A stretch of DNA of 37,734 nt from an uncultured bacterium (GTDB lineage Bacteria > Pseudomonadota > Gammaproteobacteria > Burkholderiales > Burkholderiaceae_C), in the NCBI GenBank assembly GCA_903830565.1, contig CAIKUF010000155.1, forward strand, positions 1 to 37,734, in the 5' to 3' direction. The notes below the pieces were generated by a model. It saw only the letters and a list, made by a program, of their open reading frames with translations, searched no databases and had not been told where the DNA came from. The position numbers and the translations under genes are program-made. Positions 16,920-24,349 of the stretch are shown here, one piece after another. The stretch's first letter is position 1. Each line of letters opens with the position of its first letter.

Positions 16920-18026
16920 TCAACCCGAGGCTGTATGCGGGCTTCGCAGCGCTCGCGAGTGCGAATGCACGGCATCGACCAATGCGGCAACGTTCTCCAG
17001 CGGGGTGTGCTGATTGATGCCGTGGCCCAAGTTGAAGACATGCCCATCCCAGGTGCCGTCGCTCCGCTGCGGAGGGCCGAAGCTGTCGAGCGCGGCGATG
17101 GCTTCGCGTGCCACGACCTCGGGTGTTGCGAACAGCACCGCCGGGTCGAGATTGCCTTGCAAGGCCACGCGATCACCAACCCGCGCACGAGCCTGGCCGA
17201 GGTTCACCGTCCAGTCCAGGCCGATCACGTCTGCGCCGCAATCGGCAAGCTCATCCAGCCACGGGCCGCCGCCTTTCGTGAAGACGATGCAGGGCACGCG
17301 CTTGCCGTCCTTCTCGCGCTGCAGCGCGGCCACGACACGGCGCGTGTAGTCGAGGCTGAAGCGCTGGAAGGCGCCGTCGGCGAGCACGCCACCCCAGGAG
17401 TCGAACACCATCACGGCCTGTGCGCCGGCGTCGATCTGCGCGTTCAGGTAAGCAGACACTGCGGCGGCGTTGACTTCCAGAATGCGGTGCATCAAGTCCG
17501 GCCGGCTGTAGAGCATGGTCTTGACCAGGCGGTAGTCGTCCGAGCCACCGCCTTCGACCATGTAGCAGGCCAGCGTCCACGGGCTGCCCGAGAAACCGAT
17601 CAGCGGCACGCGGCCGTTCAACGCCTTTCGAATCGACGTCACGGCGTCGAACACATAGCGCAGCTTGTTGAGGTCGGGCACCGCCAAGGCCTTGACGGCC
17701 GCCTCGTCGCGCACCGGATGCGCGAAGCGCGGCCCTTCACCGGCGCCGAAGCTCAGGCCTAGGCCCATTGCGTCGGGAACGGTGAGGATGTCCGAGAACA
17801 GGATTGCGGCATCGATCGCATAGCGATCCAGCGGCTGCAGGGTCACTTCGGTGGCATAGGCCACGTTGGTCGCCAGGCCCATGAAGCTGTTGCCGGCCTT
17901 GACGCGCGTGGCCTTGTACTCGGGTAGATAGCGGCCGGCCTGACGCATCAGCCAGACCGGCGTGTAGTCGGTCGGTTGGCGCAGGCAGGCACGCAGGAAG
18001 GTGTCGTTCTGAAGAGGTGCAGTCAT
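16920..18026 (-). CDS. hemE: Uroporphyrinogen decarboxylase
   Basis: HemE decarboxylates the four acetate side chains of uroporphyrinogen III to give coproporphyrinogen III in haem synthesis. The 368-residue product has the family signatures [15 protein letters not shown] (23-37) and [15 protein letters not shown] (74-88, with the catalytic Asp). A conserved [20 protein letters not shown] segment follows, and GHGIN near the end. Length is normal. It is divergent from lemA and transcribed toward the AT-rich gap before priA. Confidence 0.97.
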   Translation of the reverse strand: MTAPLQNDTFLRACLRQPTDYTPVWLMRQAGRYLPEYKATRVKAGNSFMGLATNVAYATEVTLQPLDRYAIDAAILFSDILTVPDAMGLGLSFGAGEGPRFAHPVRDEAAVKALAVPDLNKLRYVFDAVTSIRKALNGRVPLIGFSGSPWTLACYMVEGGGSDDYRLVKTMLYSRPDLMHRILEVNAAAVSAYLNAQIDAGAQAVMVFDSWGGVLADGAFQRFSLDYTRRVVAALQREKDGKRVPCIVFTKGGGPWLDELADCGADVIGLDWTVNLGQARARVGDRVALQGNLDPAVLFATPEVVAREAIAALDSFGPPQRSDGTWDGHVFNLGHGINQHTPLENVAALVDAVHSHSRALRSPHTASG

Positions 18027-18228
18027 GGATTCATTGTCGCAAACTCCCGCGAGCAGTTAGGGCTATGCGGCGTGCGCTGACGCGAGCTCGCGTTAGATTC
18101 GCGGCGCGCCGTGTCCGAAGCGGCGCGACTTCCACTACGATAGCTTGCCCGCGTGGACTTGAATGCGCCACCCAGTCCCCATGTTCCCTACGCTGGCAGC
18201 GACCGCTGCGCAACCCTGGAGGATTCTC

Positions 18229-18837
18229 ATGTCTCGAACCCGTTGGCACTGGCTCCTGGCCCTCATCGCTGCGCTCTCGCTGAGCGGCTGCGGATACAAC
18301 GACTTCCAACGCCTCGACGAACAGGTCAAGGCATCGTGGTCCGAGGTGCTGAACCAATACCAGCGCCGCGCCGACCTGATCCCGAACATCGTCGCCACCG
18401 TCAAGGGCGAAGCCGGTTTCGAGCAGGACACGCTGACCAAGGTGATCGAGGCCCGCTCGCGCGCGACCAGCATCAACGCGACACCTGAACTCGTCAACAA
18501 CCCCGAAGCGTTCGAGAAGTTCCAGAAGGCGCAGGGCGAACTCACCGGTGCTTTGAGCCGCCTGATGGTGGTGGCCGAGCAGTACCCGACGCTCAAGGCC
18601 AACCAGGCCTTCCAGGATCTGCGAGTGCAACTCGAAGGCACGGAGAACCGCATCACCGTCGCCCGCAACCGCTACATCAAGACGGTGGCCGACTACAACG
18701 TGCTGGCGCGCAGCTTCCCGACCAACCTGACGGCAATGATCTTCAGCTACAGCCCGAAGCCGAACTTCACGGTTCAGAACGAGGCCCAGATCTCGGTGCC
18801 GCCGACGGTGAGCTTCGACAAGGCGGCGTCGAAGTAG
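18229..18837 (+). CDS. lemA: LemA family lipoprotein
   Basis: The 202-residue protein has a lipoprotein signal with lipobox LSGC (Cys21), then a long helical LemA domain. Motifs are YNDFQRLDEQVKASWSEV, NQYQRRADLIPNIVATVKG, and a terminal YNVLARSFPTNL. LemA proteins are membrane-anchored helical bundles of unclear function, often next to TPM proteins, as here. GGAGG lies 7 bases before the ATG at 18229. It starts a rightward unit of LemA, two TPM proteins and SpeD. Confidence 0.94.
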   Translation: MSRTRWHWLLALIAALSLSGCGYNDFQRLDEQVKASWSEVLNQYQRRADLIPNIVATVKGEAGFEQDTLTKVIEARSRATSINATPELVNNPEAFEKFQKAQGELTGALSRLMVVAEQYPTLKANQAFQDLRVQLEGTENRITVARNRYIKTVADYNVLARSFPTNLTAMIFSYSPKPNFTVQNEAQISVPPTVSFDKAASK

Positions 18838-18850
18838 CGCCGACTCGACC

Positions 18851-19750
18851 ATGCTGCGCTGGCTCGCTGCGCTGCTGTGCTCGCTGACGTTGGCTGTCGG
18901 CGCGTCAGCGCAGGACGTGCAGCCGGTGCCGCTGCTGGCCGGCCGCGTGATCGACCAGACCGGCACGCTCAGCACTGCGCAGCGCCAGGCGCTGGACACC
19001 CAACTGGCCGACGTCGAGCGCGCGCGTGGCTCGCAGATCGTCGTGCTGATGATCGCGAGCACGCAGCCCGAAGACATCGCGGCCTACGCGCGGCGCGTTG
19101 CAGACACGTGGAAGATCGGTCGCCGCCAGGTCGGCGACGGCGTGCTGATCGTCGTCGCAAAGAACGACCGCCGCGTGCGCATCGAGGTCGCCAAGGCGCT
19201 CGAAGGCGCGATTCCCGATCTGGCTGCCAGCCGCATCATCAGCGAGCGCATCACGCCGGCATTCAAGGCCGGTGACTATGCCGGCGGCCTGAGCGCGGCC
19301 GTCGATCGACTCGCCGAGCGCATCGGCACCGAGGGGCTGCCTGAGCCGCAAGCGCCGAGCGCGCGCGGTGCGACGAGCCAGGGCTTCGACTGGGAGCACC
19401 TGTCGATCTTCATCTTCCTCGGCGTGCCCATCGTCGGCGCGGTGCTGACCGGTCTGCTCGGTCGCAAGGTCGGCGCACTGGCCACTGGCGGTGTCGTCGG
19501 CGGGGTCGGCTGGTGGCTCACCGCGAGCCTGCTCATCGGCGGCCTCGCGGCCGTCGCGTCGCTCGTGCTCGTCGGCGTGATGGGGATAGGCAGCCGCCCG
19601 GGAAGCGGCCGCGGCGGTTTCGGTGGTGAGGGCCCGACGATCTGGGGCGGTGGTGGCGGTGGCTGGGGTGGCGGCGGAGGCGGGGGGGGTGGTTTCAGCT
19701 CTGGCGGTGGCGGCGACTTCGGCGGCGGCGGCGCCTCGGGGAGTTGGTGA
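18851..19750 (+). CDS. TPM-domain membrane protein with Gly-rich tail (YgcG-like)
   Basis: The 299-residue protein has a signal peptide (about 1-20, ending ASA) and a TPM domain at about 30-155 (GRVIDQTGTLSTAQRQAL, VLMIASTQPEDI, GDGVLIVVAKNDRRVRIEV). Two adjoining membrane segments lie at about 185-240, and a glycine-rich tail runs from about 253 to the end. This is the YgcG/DUF TPM_phosphatase layout, anchored in the inner membrane with the TPM domain outside. It follows lemA by 13 bases. A similar Gly-rich tail is found on the DUF4178 protein at 24350. Confidence 0.92.
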   Translation: MLRWLAALLCSLTLAVGASAQDVQPVPLLAGRVIDQTGTLSTAQRQALDTQLADVERARGSQIVVLMIASTQPEDIAAYARRVADTWKIGRRQVGDGVLIVVAKNDRRVRIEVAKALEGAIPDLAASRIISERITPAFKAGDYAGGLSAAVDRLAERIGTEGLPEPQAPSARGATSQGFDWEHLSIFIFLGVPIVGAVLTGLLGRKVGALATGGVVGGVGWWLTASLLIGGLAAVASLVLVGVMGIGSRPGSGRGGFGGEGPTIWGGGGGGWGGGGGGGGGFSSGGGGDFGGGGASGSW

Positions 19751-19752
19751 GC

Positions 19753-20259
19753 ATGAACCGTTGGCTGCGCATCCTCAAGCACCGCTGGCTCGACGAAGGC
19801 GACGCCCGGCGCGCGCTCGGCAACGCCGCGCTCGGCCGGCTGCGCGACCGTGTGGCGGCGAGTGAATCAACGCACAGCGGCGAAATTCGCGTTTGCGTCG
19901 AGGCCGGCCTGCCGCTGTCGTATCTCTGGCGCGACGCGACGGCGCGCGAGCGCGCGGTGACGCAGTTCGGCAAGCTGCGCGTCTGGGACACTGAACACAA
20001 CAACGGCGTGCTGATCTACCTCTTGCTCGCCGAGCGCCGCATCGAGATCGTCGCCGATCGCGGGCTGAGCCGACACGTGGGCGCAGCGCAATGGCAGGCC
20101 GTTGCGCACGGCATGAGCAGCGCGTTTCGCGATGGGCGGTTCGAGGACGGGTTGATCTCGGCGATCGATGCCGTGACGGCGTCGCTGCAAGAGCATTTCC
20201 CGCTGGCGCCCGGCGAGACCAACCCCAACGAGTTGCCCGACACGCCCGTGCTTCGTTGA
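19753..20259 (+). CDS. Second, soluble TPM-domain protein
   Basis: The 168-residue protein has no signal peptide or clear membrane segment. It has a basic start (MNRWLRILKHRWLDEGDARR), then a TPM-like domain with SESTHSGEIRVCVEAGLP and NNGVLIYLLLAERRIEIVADRGL. The DGVLI/RRIEI pattern matches its larger neighbour, so the two are distant paralogues. The ATG at 19753 lies 2 bases after the preceding stop; GTG at 19747 overlapping that stop is an alternative. Small cytoplasmic TPM proteins accompany LemA/YgcG pairs in many proteobacteria (recalled). Function is unknown. Confidence 0.88.
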   Translation: MNRWLRILKHRWLDEGDARRALGNAALGRLRDRVAASESTHSGEIRVCVEAGLPLSYLWRDATARERAVTQFGKLRVWDTEHNNGVLIYLLLAERRIEIVADRGLSRHVGAAQWQAVAHGMSSAFRDGRFEDGLISAIDAVTASLQEHFPLAPGETNPNELPDTPVLR

Positions 20260-20272
20260 CAGGCCGGACCGC

Positions 20273-20644
20273 ATGCAAGGCCAGCACTTCACCGCCGATC
20301 TATCCGGCTGCCCGGCGGACCCTCCCACGATGACCGACCCACAGGCGCTGCGCACGCTGTGCCTGCAAGCCGTCCGCACCTGCGGCTTGACGCCCGTGGG
20401 CGAACTGTTCCACGCCTTTCCGCCGCCGGGCGGCGTGACCGGCGTCGTGCTGCTCGCCGAATCGCACCTGGCTGTGCATACCTGGCCCGAGCGCGGTGCG
20501 GTGACGCTGGACGCCTACGTCTGCAACCTCGGGGCCGATAACTCGGCGGCTGCGCTGCAGCTGGTCGAGCAGTTGATCGAAGCGTTCAGCCCGCAGCGCG
20601 TGCAACGCCAGCGCCTTCAACGCGGTGAGGGCACAGGAGCCTAA
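20273..20644 (+). CDS. speD: S-adenosylmethionine decarboxylase proenzyme, SpeD/SpeH type
   Basis: The enzyme makes decarboxylated SAM, the aminopropyl donor for spermidine. The 123-residue proenzyme has the self-cleavage site LLAES-HLAVHTWPE. Ser64 would become the pyruvoyl group, and His69 and Cys84 line up with Ser63, His68 and Cys83 of the Thermotoga enzyme, so the active site is complete. It follows the second TPM gene by 13 bases and its stop overlaps that of the convergent FAD oxidase gene by 4 bases. A membrane-fused spermidine synthase lies 2 kb away, the natural partner. Confidence 0.93.
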   Translation: MQGQHFTADLSGCPADPPTMTDPQALRTLCLQAVRTCGLTPVGELFHAFPPPGGVTGVVLLAESHLAVHTWPERGAVTLDAYVCNLGADNSAAALQLVEQLIEAFSPQRVQRQRLQRGEGTGA

Positions 20645-22275
20645 CTCCGAAACCGCTTGGCAGCAGCGCTGCCTGCCGCGTCGCCGAGCGTGAAGGCCTC
20701 TTCGAAGACCGAGTAGCCCGCCAGATCGCTGTGCGCAAAGTACAACCTTGCGCCCGCTTCGGGCTCCGCGAGTGCGCGCAGCGCTGCGCTGCCGCGAACG
20801 CCCGGCGCCGGGATCGCCATCGCATGGCCGTAGCGCATCAGGTCGGCGCGCACGACCTTGGCCGGCAGGTCGGGGTGGGCGCGCGCCAGATCGTCGACAA
20901 CTCGGCGCGGCCAAGCTTCCCAAGGCTCCGTCAACAAGGCCTGGCGATTGCGAGCCAGCGCCGCAGCATCGCGTTCGCCGAGCGCCCAGTAGGCCGTCAG
21001 CACCGTCGGGCCGGCGACGGGGCGCAGGCTCTGGTGCATGGCGTCGACGTAGCCCAGCGCATAGCGGCCCGCGCGGTCTGAATCGCCGGGGTCGTAGAGC
21101 ACGTTGTCCCACGACGGCGCCGCGCCCGGTTTGTCGGTGAGCGGCGCGCGCAGGTGCAGGTTGGCCACCAGCCACGGCGCGTGCGGCACCTGCGCGGCGG
21201 CATCGACGAGCGCTGCAGGCGGCTGCGCGACCACGCGCACTGCGACGTGCAGCGGCAACGCCAGCACCACCTGCTGCGCGAGCCAGTGCTCGCTTCTTTG
21301 CGCGGAAGCGCTCCAGACATCGAGCTCGACTTCGTGACGGTTGACCTGCACGCGTTGCACCAGCAGGCCGGAATGCAGGCGCTCGCCGAGCGGCGCCGAC
21401 AGCTTGCGCGTGATCCAGGCGTTGCCCTCCGGCCAGGTGAAGACGGCGTCGCGCTCGGCGCTTTCGTCGCCCGGCGCATGAAAGCCGTGCCGGCTCGCGA
21501 AGTAGTGCAATCCGGCCCAGGCCGAGACGACGTCGCTGCCTGCGCCATAGTCGTCGCGGCAGGCGTAGTCGAGGTACCAGCGCAGCCCGCTGTCGGTCAG
21601 ACCTTGGGCGGCAAGCCAGGCCGCGAAGGTCATTGCGTCCAGCGCGGCGTGGCCGCCAGTCCAGGCGGCGCGGCGGGTCGGCAGTGCGAACCCGAGCTTG
21701 CGCGAGGCCTCCGCGACGAGGTCGGCGAAGCGCCGGTACTGCTGCTCGCGCACCGATCCACGTTCTGCCGGCGGAAGCAGGCCGTCGATCCACTGCCCGG
21801 CCATCCACAGGCGTTCCTGCGGGCTGTGGCACAGGTGGCGCTCGTCGGCCACCGTGCGCCCGAACTGGTTGCGCAGCAGGCCCCATTCGTGCAGCAACTC
21901 GGACACCTCGTGGGCATCGGGCCCCGGCAGCGGAAGATAGTGCGCGCCGAGCGGACACGCCATGCCGGCCATGCGGTGTCCGCGCGCATTGCCGCCGGCT
22001 TCGTCCTCGAGTTCGAAGAGTTGAACGTCGTCGATGCCGGCGCGCTGCAGCGCTCGCGCCGCGGCAAGGCCGGCGACGCCGCCGCCGACGATCGCAACCG
22101 CACAGCGTTTGGTGACCGAAGGCGCAGCCGGAGCGGCGGGCTTGCGCAGCAGGTGTCCACGCTCGTGCGACGCGCCGACCCAAGCGCCGTCGTAGCTCGC
22201 CGCTGCGCCGCCGCGGCAGGCCGCGAGTGCGAGTGGCGCCAGCAGCGCCGCGCGGCGGGTGAGCCCCAGGTTCAA
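20641..22275 (-). CDS. FAD-dependent amine oxidase-like lipoprotein
   Basis: The 544-residue product has an N-terminal signal with twin arginines (TRRAALLAPLALAAC, lipobox Cys20), suggesting Tat export of a folded flavoprotein to the envelope. After it come the FAD motif AIVGGGVAGLAAARAL (61-76) and an acidic strand end FELEDEAGG. The C-terminus has LYFAHSDLAGYSVFEEAFTLGDAA, as in flavin amine oxidases. Its neighbours make a polyamine substrate plausible but unproved. The only start is TTG at 22275, lying inside the inverted repeat of element E2 with no clear ribosome site. It is the last gene of the leftward cluster. Confidence 0.82.
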   Translation of the reverse strand: MNLGLTRRAALLAPLALAACRGGAAASYDGAWVGASHERGHLLRKPAAPAAPSVTKRCAVAIVGGGVAGLAAARALQRAGIDDVQLFELEDEAGGNARGHRMAGMACPLGAHYLPLPGPDAHEVSELLHEWGLLRNQFGRTVADERHLCHSPQERLWMAGQWIDGLLPPAERGSVREQQYRRFADLVAEASRKLGFALPTRRAAWTGGHAALDAMTFAAWLAAQGLTDSGLRWYLDYACRDDYGAGSDVVSAWAGLHYFASRHGFHAPGDESAERDAVFTWPEGNAWITRKLSAPLGERLHSGLLVQRVQVNRHEVELDVWSASAQRSEHWLAQQVVLALPLHVAVRVVAQPPAALVDAAAQVPHAPWLVANLHLRAPLTDKPGAAPSWDNVLYDPGDSDRAGRYALGYVDAMHQSLRPVAGPTVLTAYWALGERDAAALARNRQALLTEPWEAWPRRVVDDLARAHPDLPAKVVRADLMRYGHAMAIPAPGVRGSAALRALAEPEAGARLYFAHSDLAGYSVFEEAFTLGDAAGSAAAKRFRS

Positions 22276-22511
22276 CCTACAAACCGCAGTTGGACGCGCC
22301 CGAGTGGGCCGTGATGCGACGAGCTGGCAAGGCGCGACGACGCTGCGGGCTCATGCCCGCGAGGAGGAGCAACGCGGCCAGCGCGTCGCAGCGCGGCTCA
22401 ATCGGGTGCGTAGCGCTCTCACCCAGACGGTGAGGGTGCGCGTGGGCCCAAATGTCAGTGTTCATGCGCTGTCGCCAGCAAAGGAAAGCGGTCAACTGCG
22501 GTTTGTAGGTT
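22274..22511 (+). repeat. Intergenic inverted-repeat element, copy E2
   Basis: Perfect 19-bp outer arms (22274-22292 and 22493-22511, AACCTACAAACCGCAGTTG) enclose a core at 22330-22374. The core begins AGGCGCGACG, has the hairpin GCGGGC-TCAT-GCCCGC (22345-22360) and ends GGAGCAACG. An extra hairpin (CTCACC...GGTGAG, near 22420-22436) is present only here. The arms are unrelated to those of the other copies. On the minus strand the element starts at the stop codon of the spermidine synthase gene and ends in the start codon of the FAD oxidase gene. Confidence 0.85.
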
Positions 22512-24097
22512 CAATGGTGAACGCGGCCCCATTCGTCCTCGAACACCTGCACCAGCACCTGGTTCGACAAGCGGTTGGCCTCGGCCGGAACGCGCTCCAT
22601 GTCGGGCGGGAATTGCAGCAGTGCCGGCAGACCGGCAACGGTCAGAAAGCGCAGCCCGGCGGGCAGTTCCTGCGGCTGCCGCCACGGCCTCCGGCTGGCA
22701 ATGACGAAGCCCCATTCGCCGAAGCTCGGCACATGGGCGTGGTAGGGCGTTGCGATCAGTCCCACGGCTTCTACGGTCGCGACGACGGTCCAGAAGCTGC
22801 GCCGCGCGACCAGCGGCGAAGTGGTCTGCACAACCGCATAGCCGCTCGCCGACAGGTGGCGATCGACGAGCGCGTAGAAGCTCGTCGTGTACAGCTTGCC
22901 GAGCGAGAAGTTGCTCGGGTCGGGAAAGTCGATGACGATCACGTCGAACACTTCGTCATGACCTTCGAGCCAGGTGAAGGCGTCGGTGTTGACGACCTTG
23001 ACCTTGGGCGATGCAAAGGCGTCGCCGTTCAAGCGCCGCAGCACGGGCTCGCGGGCGAAGAGGCTGTTGATATGCGGGTCGAGCTCGACCAGCGTGATGT
23101 GCTCGACGCTCGGGTACTTGAGCACTTCGCGCAGCGCCATGCCGTCGCCGCCGCCGAGGATGGCGATGCGCTTGGGCGCACCCTGCGCCGCCATTGCCGG
23201 GTGCACCAGGGCTTCGTGGTAGCGGTACTCGTCACGGCTGTCGAACTGCAGGTTGCTGTTGAGGAACAGACGCACGCCGCCCGACGCGCCGGCGGTCACG
23301 ACCACGCGCTGGTAGTCGCTGCTCGCGGCGTGCACGATGCGCTCGCCGTAGAAGCGGTCTTCGGCCCAGGTGGTCAGGCCGTCCGCGGCCAGTGCCGCGG
23401 CGCACAGTGCGCCGACCACGGCCAGGCAAGCCACCGCGTGCGCGCGCACGTTGCGAAGCTCGGCCCGGAACAGCCACAGCGCCCAGGCCGCGACGGCCGC
23501 GTTCATCAGTCCGAAGACGACGCCGGTGCGGATCAGCCCCAGGTGCGGCAACAACAGCAACGGAAAGGCCACCGCCACCGCGAGCGCGCCAAGATAGTCG
23601 AAGGTGAGCACTTGCGAGACGAGTTCGCCGAGCTGCCAGCGGCTGCGGAAGTGCGCCTTCAGAATGCGCATCACGAGCGGGATCTCGATCCCCACCAGCG
23701 TGCCCACCAGCATCACCATCGCATAGAGCAGCACGCGAAACGGCACGAGTGTCGCCGTGTCGTGGAGCAGATTGTGGGCGACGAAGAGTGCCGCCGGCAT
23801 CAGCCCGCCGACCAGGCCGACAAGCAGTTCGACGCGCAGAAAGGTGGCCACCAGTTGCCTCTCGACGAAGCGGCTGAGATACGAGCCGACGCCGAGCGCG
23901 AACAGATAGACGCCGATGACAGTGCTGAACTGCAGCACCGAATCGCCGAGCAGCCAACTCGCCAGCGCGCCCGCAGCGAGCTCGTAGAGCAGCCCGCAGG
24001 CCGCGACGACGAACACCGAAGCGAGCAGCGCCACTTCGGCCGGCGCGATGCTCGGCCGGGCTGCGGCGGCTGCCGAAGCAGGCGGCACGGGCGTCAC
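22511..24097 (-). CDS. Membrane-fused spermidine synthase (polyamine aminopropyltransferase)
   Basis: The 528-residue protein has about seven N-terminal membrane segments (roughly 20-240) joined to a spermidine-synthase domain. The domain shows QFDSRDEYRYHEALVHP (284-300), the SAM-type loop LGGGDGMALREVLKY (314-328), VELDPHI (337-343) and the catalytic-Asp region VIDFPDP (388-394). The synthase motifs are intact, so aminopropyl transfer from decarboxylated SAM is likely, perhaps to a membrane-proximal acceptor. The start is GTG at 24097, 4 bases after the DUF350 stop. The stop TGA lies in the arm of element E2. speD, the donor-making enzyme, is close by and convergent. Confidence 0.9.
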   Translation of the reverse strand: MTPVPPASAAAAARPSIAPAEVALLASVFVVAACGLLYELAAGALASWLLGDSVLQFSTVIGVYLFALGVGSYLSRFVERQLVATFLRVELLVGLVGGLMPAALFVAHNLLHDTATLVPFRVLLYAMVMLVGTLVGIEIPLVMRILKAHFRSRWQLGELVSQVLTFDYLGALAVAVAFPLLLLPHLGLIRTGVVFGLMNAAVAAWALWLFRAELRNVRAHAVACLAVVGALCAAALAADGLTTWAEDRFYGERIVHAASSDYQRVVVTAGASGGVRLFLNSNLQFDSRDEYRYHEALVHPAMAAQGAPKRIAILGGGDGMALREVLKYPSVEHITLVELDPHINSLFAREPVLRRLNGDAFASPKVKVVNTDAFTWLEGHDEVFDVIVIDFPDPSNFSLGKLYTTSFYALVDRHLSASGYAVVQTTSPLVARRSFWTVVATVEAVGLIATPYHAHVPSFGEWGFVIASRRPWRQPQELPAGLRFLTVAGLPALLQFPPDMERVPAEANRLSNQVLVQVFEDEWGRVHH

Positions 24098-24101
24098 GCC
24101 A

Positions 24102-24326
24102 TTAGCCGTGAACGGCCGCCGCGATGATCAGCCCGATCGCGATGCACATCGAGCCGACGACGATGGCCAGCGCGACATTCTTCTTCTCGACGATCTCGGC
24201 CCACAGCTGGTAGGGCGTGAGCTTGTCGATGATGACGAAGCAGAGCCAGAACACGCCGACGCCCATCAGCGCGAACAGCAACGAGCCTATGAACACGCCG
24301 GGTTTCAACCATTCGATGCCCATCAT
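24102..24326 (-). CDS. DUF350 (YjfL-like) small membrane protein
   Basis: The 74-residue protein has two membrane helices (about 12-33 and 50-72) joined by DKLTPYQLWAEIVEKKN, a loop typical of one DUF350 repeat. A good AGGAG site precedes the ATG at 24326; a second ATG follows at once. It lies 23 bases after the DUF4178 gene and 4 before the spermidine synthase gene. DUF350 proteins occur in the E. coli yjfIJKLMC operon beside a glutathionylspermidine-synthase-like enzyme, which fits a polyamine or membrane role here (recalled context, function unknown). Confidence 0.85.
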   Translation of the reverse strand: MMGIEWLKPGVFIGSLLFALMGVGVFWLCFVIIDKLTPYQLWAEIVEKKNVALAIVVGSMCIAIGLIIAAAVHG

Positions 24327-24349
24327 GAGGAACTCCTTTCGTTGACCAA

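Noticed and set aside
19640-19745. G-rich tandem repeat as a DNA-level repeat element
   Set aside because: Explained by the Gly-rich tail of the TPM protein reading in frame.
22259-24127. 622-codon open frame opposite the spermidine synthase gene
   Set aside because: Starts inside element E2 and is full of Gln/His/Arg; a shadow of the real gene.
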